Source: Latilactobacillus sakei subsp. sakei DSM 20017 = JCM 1157 (GTDB taxonomy: Bacteria > Bacillota > Bacilli > Lactobacillales > Lactobacillaceae). Taken from it: a stretch of 64,000 nt of DNA. The notes beneath the pieces are model-generated. The model was not told the DNA's origin and did no database searches. It worked only from the letters and a program-made list of their open reading frames with translations. The number at the start of each line of letters is the position of its first letter. The first letter of the stretch is position 1. Of the stretch, positions 61,822 to 64,000 are shown piece by piece. The stretch spans positions 1,116,001 through 1,180,000 of the forward strand of contig NZ_AP017929.1 of NCBI RefSeq assembly GCF_002370355.1, given 5' to 3'. The position numbers and the translations under genes are program-made.

Positions 61822-63567
61822 ATGGGTATATTTAAGAAGTTAGGCTGGTATTTTAAACAAGAATATCGCCGCTATATATTAGGGGTTATTTTTTTAGTCC
61901 TAGTTGCAATTGTGCAAATCGTGCCACCAAAAGTGATTGGGACGTTAATTGATTTAATGGCTGCCCGAAAGTTGAAGGCATCGGTCTTATTAATGTGGAT
62001 TGGGGTCTTATTAGCAGCCGCGATTTTACAATATCTCTTTCGCTATGGTTGGCGGACTCGTATCTGGGGTGGCGCAGCCAAGTTAGAACGGACATTGCGG
62101 AGTCGTTTGTTCTGGCATTTTATGAAGATGGACACAACTTTCTTCCAGAAACACCGGACTGGCGATTTGATGGCCCATGCGACCAATGATTTAACCGCGA
62201 TTCAACAAGTGGCGGGCGCCGGTATTTTAACGTTTGCGGATTCGATTATTACGGGTGGGACGACCATCATCGCGATGATTATTTTTGTCGATTGGCGGCT
62301 AACATTAATGGCCTTGATTCCAATGCCATTATTAGCAGTGGCTTCAGGACGCTTAGGGACGCATTTGCATACCGCTTTTAGAGAATCACAAGCAGCCTTT
62401 TCGAAATTAAATGATAAGACGCAAGAGAGTGTTTCTGGGATCAAAGTTTTAAAAACGTTTGGTCAAGAAGAAGCGGATATCGATGATTTCGACCAAATTG
62501 TGACGAAGACAATTGCGATTAACAAGCGCGTCAACTTTATCGATGGTTTATTTGATCCAGCGATTAGTTTAATTATCGGGCTAACGTACCTCGTTACAAT
62601 TATTTATGGTGGAACGTTGGTCATGAACCACAGTATTACAATTGGCCAATTGATTGCTTTTATCAGTTATATCGCAGCCTTAGTTTGGCCAATGTTTGCG
62701 ATTGGTCGTTTATTCAATGTGCTTGAACGTGGCAATGCCAGTTATGATCGGGTTGAATCATTATTAAAAGAAACCAGCACGATTATTGAAAAGCCAGATG
62801 CCATTCAAACGTTGGCAACTGGTGATATCGACTATGCCATTCAACAATTTTCCTATCCTGAAGAACAAACACCAACTTTAACGAATGTGCATTTCCAACT
62901 GCCACAAGGAAAGACACTGGGAATTGTCGGGAAGGTTGGTTCTGGTAAAAGTACTTTGATCAAGTTGCTGTTACGAGAATATGATCAATATCAGGGCCAA
63001 ATTAAGATTAACCAGCACGATATTCGGGATTACACATTAGATGCATTACTCGATAGTATTGGCTATGTGCCACAGGACAACTTTTTGTTTTCAACGGATG
63101 TTCGCGATAATATTCGGTTCGCGGATTTTGAAAAGGAACAAGAGGCCGTTGAAGCAGCGGCTAGTTCTGGTGCGGTTCATGAAGATATTTTAACGTTTGC
63201 ACAAGGTTACGACACAGTTGTTGGTGAACGTGGCGTGTCATTATCAGGTGGACAGAAACAGCGAATTGCTATTTCCCGGGCAATAATGACTGATCCTGAA
63301 ATTTTAATTTTAGATGATTCATTGTCCGCGGTCGATGCGAAGACTGAAGAAGCAATTTTAATGAATCTTAAGACGCTACGGGCAAATCAAACGACAATTA
63401 TTACCGCTAATCGACTCAGTAGTGTAATGCACGCTGATGAGATTATTGTTATGGATGACGGAACGATTGCCGAACGTGGCACGCACGACAGCTTATTAGC
63501 CCAACAAGGGTGGTATGCTGAAATGTGGGTTAAACAACAATTAAATCAAGCGATGGGGGGCCAATAG
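61822..63567 (+). CDS. ABC exporter half-transporter (YheI-like)
   Basis: 581 aa. Six membrane helices (residues 1-310), then the nucleotide-binding domain: Walker A GKVGSGKSTL near residue 373, signature LSGGQKQR, Walker B ILILDDSLSAVD. Forms a heterodimer with the product of the next gene, whose start is 1 bp after this stop. Family members such as YheI/YheH and LmrCD export drugs. Confidence 0.93.
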   Translation: MGIFKKLGWYFKQEYRRYILGVIFLVLVAIVQIVPPKVIGTLIDLMAARKLKASVLLMWIGVLLAAAILQYLFRYGWRTRIWGGAAKLERTLRSRLFWHFMKMDTTFFQKHRTGDLMAHATNDLTAIQQVAGAGILTFADSIITGGTTIIAMIIFVDWRLTLMALIPMPLLAVASGRLGTHLHTAFRESQAAFSKLNDKTQESVSGIKVLKTFGQEEADIDDFDQIVTKTIAINKRVNFIDGLFDPAISLIIGLTYLVTIIYGGTLVMNHSITIGQLIAFISYIAALVWPMFAIGRLFNVLERGNASYDRVESLLKETSTIIEKPDAIQTLATGDIDYAIQQFSYPEEQTPTLTNVHFQLPQGKTLGIVGKVGSGKSTLIKLLLREYDQYQGQIKINQHDIRDYTLDALLDSIGYVPQDNFLFSTDVRDNIRFADFEKEQEAVEAAASSGAVHEDILTFAQGYDTVVGERGVSLSGGQKQRIAISRAIMTDPEILILDDSLSAVDAKTEEAILMNLKTLRANQTTIITANRLSSVMHADEIIVMDDGTIAERGTHDSLLAQQGWYAEMWVKQQLNQAMGGQ

Positions 63568-63568
63568 G

Positions 63569-64000
63569 ATGGCACAAAAGTATCAATCTGAATGGTCACA
63601 AAAGATATCGACTAAAGAACAGTTTCAAATTATGAAACGACTTTTTGGTTATACCAAGCGCTATAAGAAACAATTTATCGGCGCAATCATCGCAGCAGCG
63701 GGCTTAGCAACGATTAACATTTTGTTGCCGCGCTTATTACAAGTTTTTATGGATCGTTACTTAACGAAACAAACAGCGACAACTCAAATTTTGCTAGGGG
63801 TTGCTGGGTTATATGCCTTAGGGGTTATTTTGAAAGCTATCACGCAGTTTGCCCAATCTTTCCTCTTTGGAATGGGATCAGAACGCGCGATGGAAGATGT
63901 GCGCCGTGATCTTTTTCGTCAGTTGCATCGTTTGGGCATGCGTTATTTTGATCAAACACCTGCTGGATCAATTGTTTCGCGAGTTACCAATGATACGATG
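63569..64000 (+). CDS. ABC exporter half-transporter (YheH-like, partial)
   Basis: The first 144 codons are visible, running off the window. MAQKYQSEWSQKISTKEQF then the first two to three membrane helices and FDQTPAGSIVSRVTNDT, the conserved coupling-region motif of type I exporters. Partner of the preceding gene. Confidence 0.9.
   Translation, partial: MAQKYQSEWSQKISTKEQFQIMKRLFGYTKRYKKQFIGAIIAAAGLATINILLPRLLQVFMDRYLTKQTATTQILLGVAGLYALGVILKAITQFAQSFLFGMGSERAMEDVRRDLFRQLHRLGMRYFDQTPAGSIVSRVTNDTM

Overview
The window looks like core chromosome of a low-GC lactic acid bacterium, most likely Latilactobacillus (the Lactobacillus sakei/curvatus group). This is inferred from the protein set: GlnR/GlnA, YqgQ/GlcK, DUF3042, a WxL csc cluster, a ComG pseudopilin operon and a tmRNA tag ANNNNSYAVAA. 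Synteny is Bacillus/Lactobacillus-like, the GC content is moderate-low, and there is no prophage, IS element, integrase or CRISPR array. Most genes are ordinary housekeeping genes; the unusual material lies mainly in non-coding DNA and in enzyme homologues that have lost active-site residues.

Layout. 1-1.9 kb: DUF554 membrane protein (partial), LURP-one-like protein and a Cof-type HAD phosphatase, all minus strand. 2-5.9 kb: ung, pta (with two cre-like sites), tsaE, a GNAT and an EamA exporter. 5.9-6.2 kb: a long intergenic region with a candidate structured small RNA and a structured repeat. 6.2-16 kb: DnaQ-like exonuclease, exoA, murB, Na+/H+ antiporter, YfhO protein, PBP2B-type transpeptidase. 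16-19.2 kb: rpmG, 5-formyl-THF cyclo-ligase, a rhomboid relative lacking the catalytic dyad, yqgQ, glcK, a rhodanese lacking the catalytic Cys. 19.2-19.5 kb: two tandem copies of the structured repeat. 19.5-25.4 kb: DUF3042, miaA, a YnbB-like PLP enzyme, an XRE regulator plus a divergent Tag-like glycosylase, then glnR-glnA under a GlnR box. 25.5-33 kb: two flavin reductase-type proteins, RluA-type synthase, DUF915 hydrolase, MATE pump with LysR regulator, YeiH-type exporter, cytochrome-b5-like protein.

33-37.7 kb: two tandem paralogous lipoproteins, tRNA-Ala(CGC), a VanZ protein, YebC. 37.8-43.8 kb: complete comGA-GG followed by ytxK-ackA. 44.4 kb: ssrA tmRNA. 44.9-48.4 kb: DUF805, TraX, a secreted EndA-like nuclease with a Cys-tailed membrane partner, small proteins. 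48.5-51.3 kb: lepA and a DinB-like protein. 51.4-55.4 kb: a csc cell-surface cluster (WxL, DUF916/DUF3324, LPxTG, WxL). 55.5-60.2 kb: YbjQ, DUF1304, galE, recJ, apt. 60.4-64 kb: lexA, ynzC, yneF and a two-gene heterodimeric ABC exporter running off the window.

Connections: Pta and AckA form the acetate/ATP branch; they are 40 kb apart, yet both promoters carry cre-like sequences. The ComG pilus genes and the EndA-like nuclease could both serve DNA uptake. MurB, PBP2B, the csc proteins and probably YfhO belong to the envelope. The main discoveries proposed are a family of about 117-nt three-segment stem repeats whose arms differ between copies but remain complementary (five copies plus a fragment), and a separate promoter-to-terminator small RNA candidate with a predicted three-way junction.
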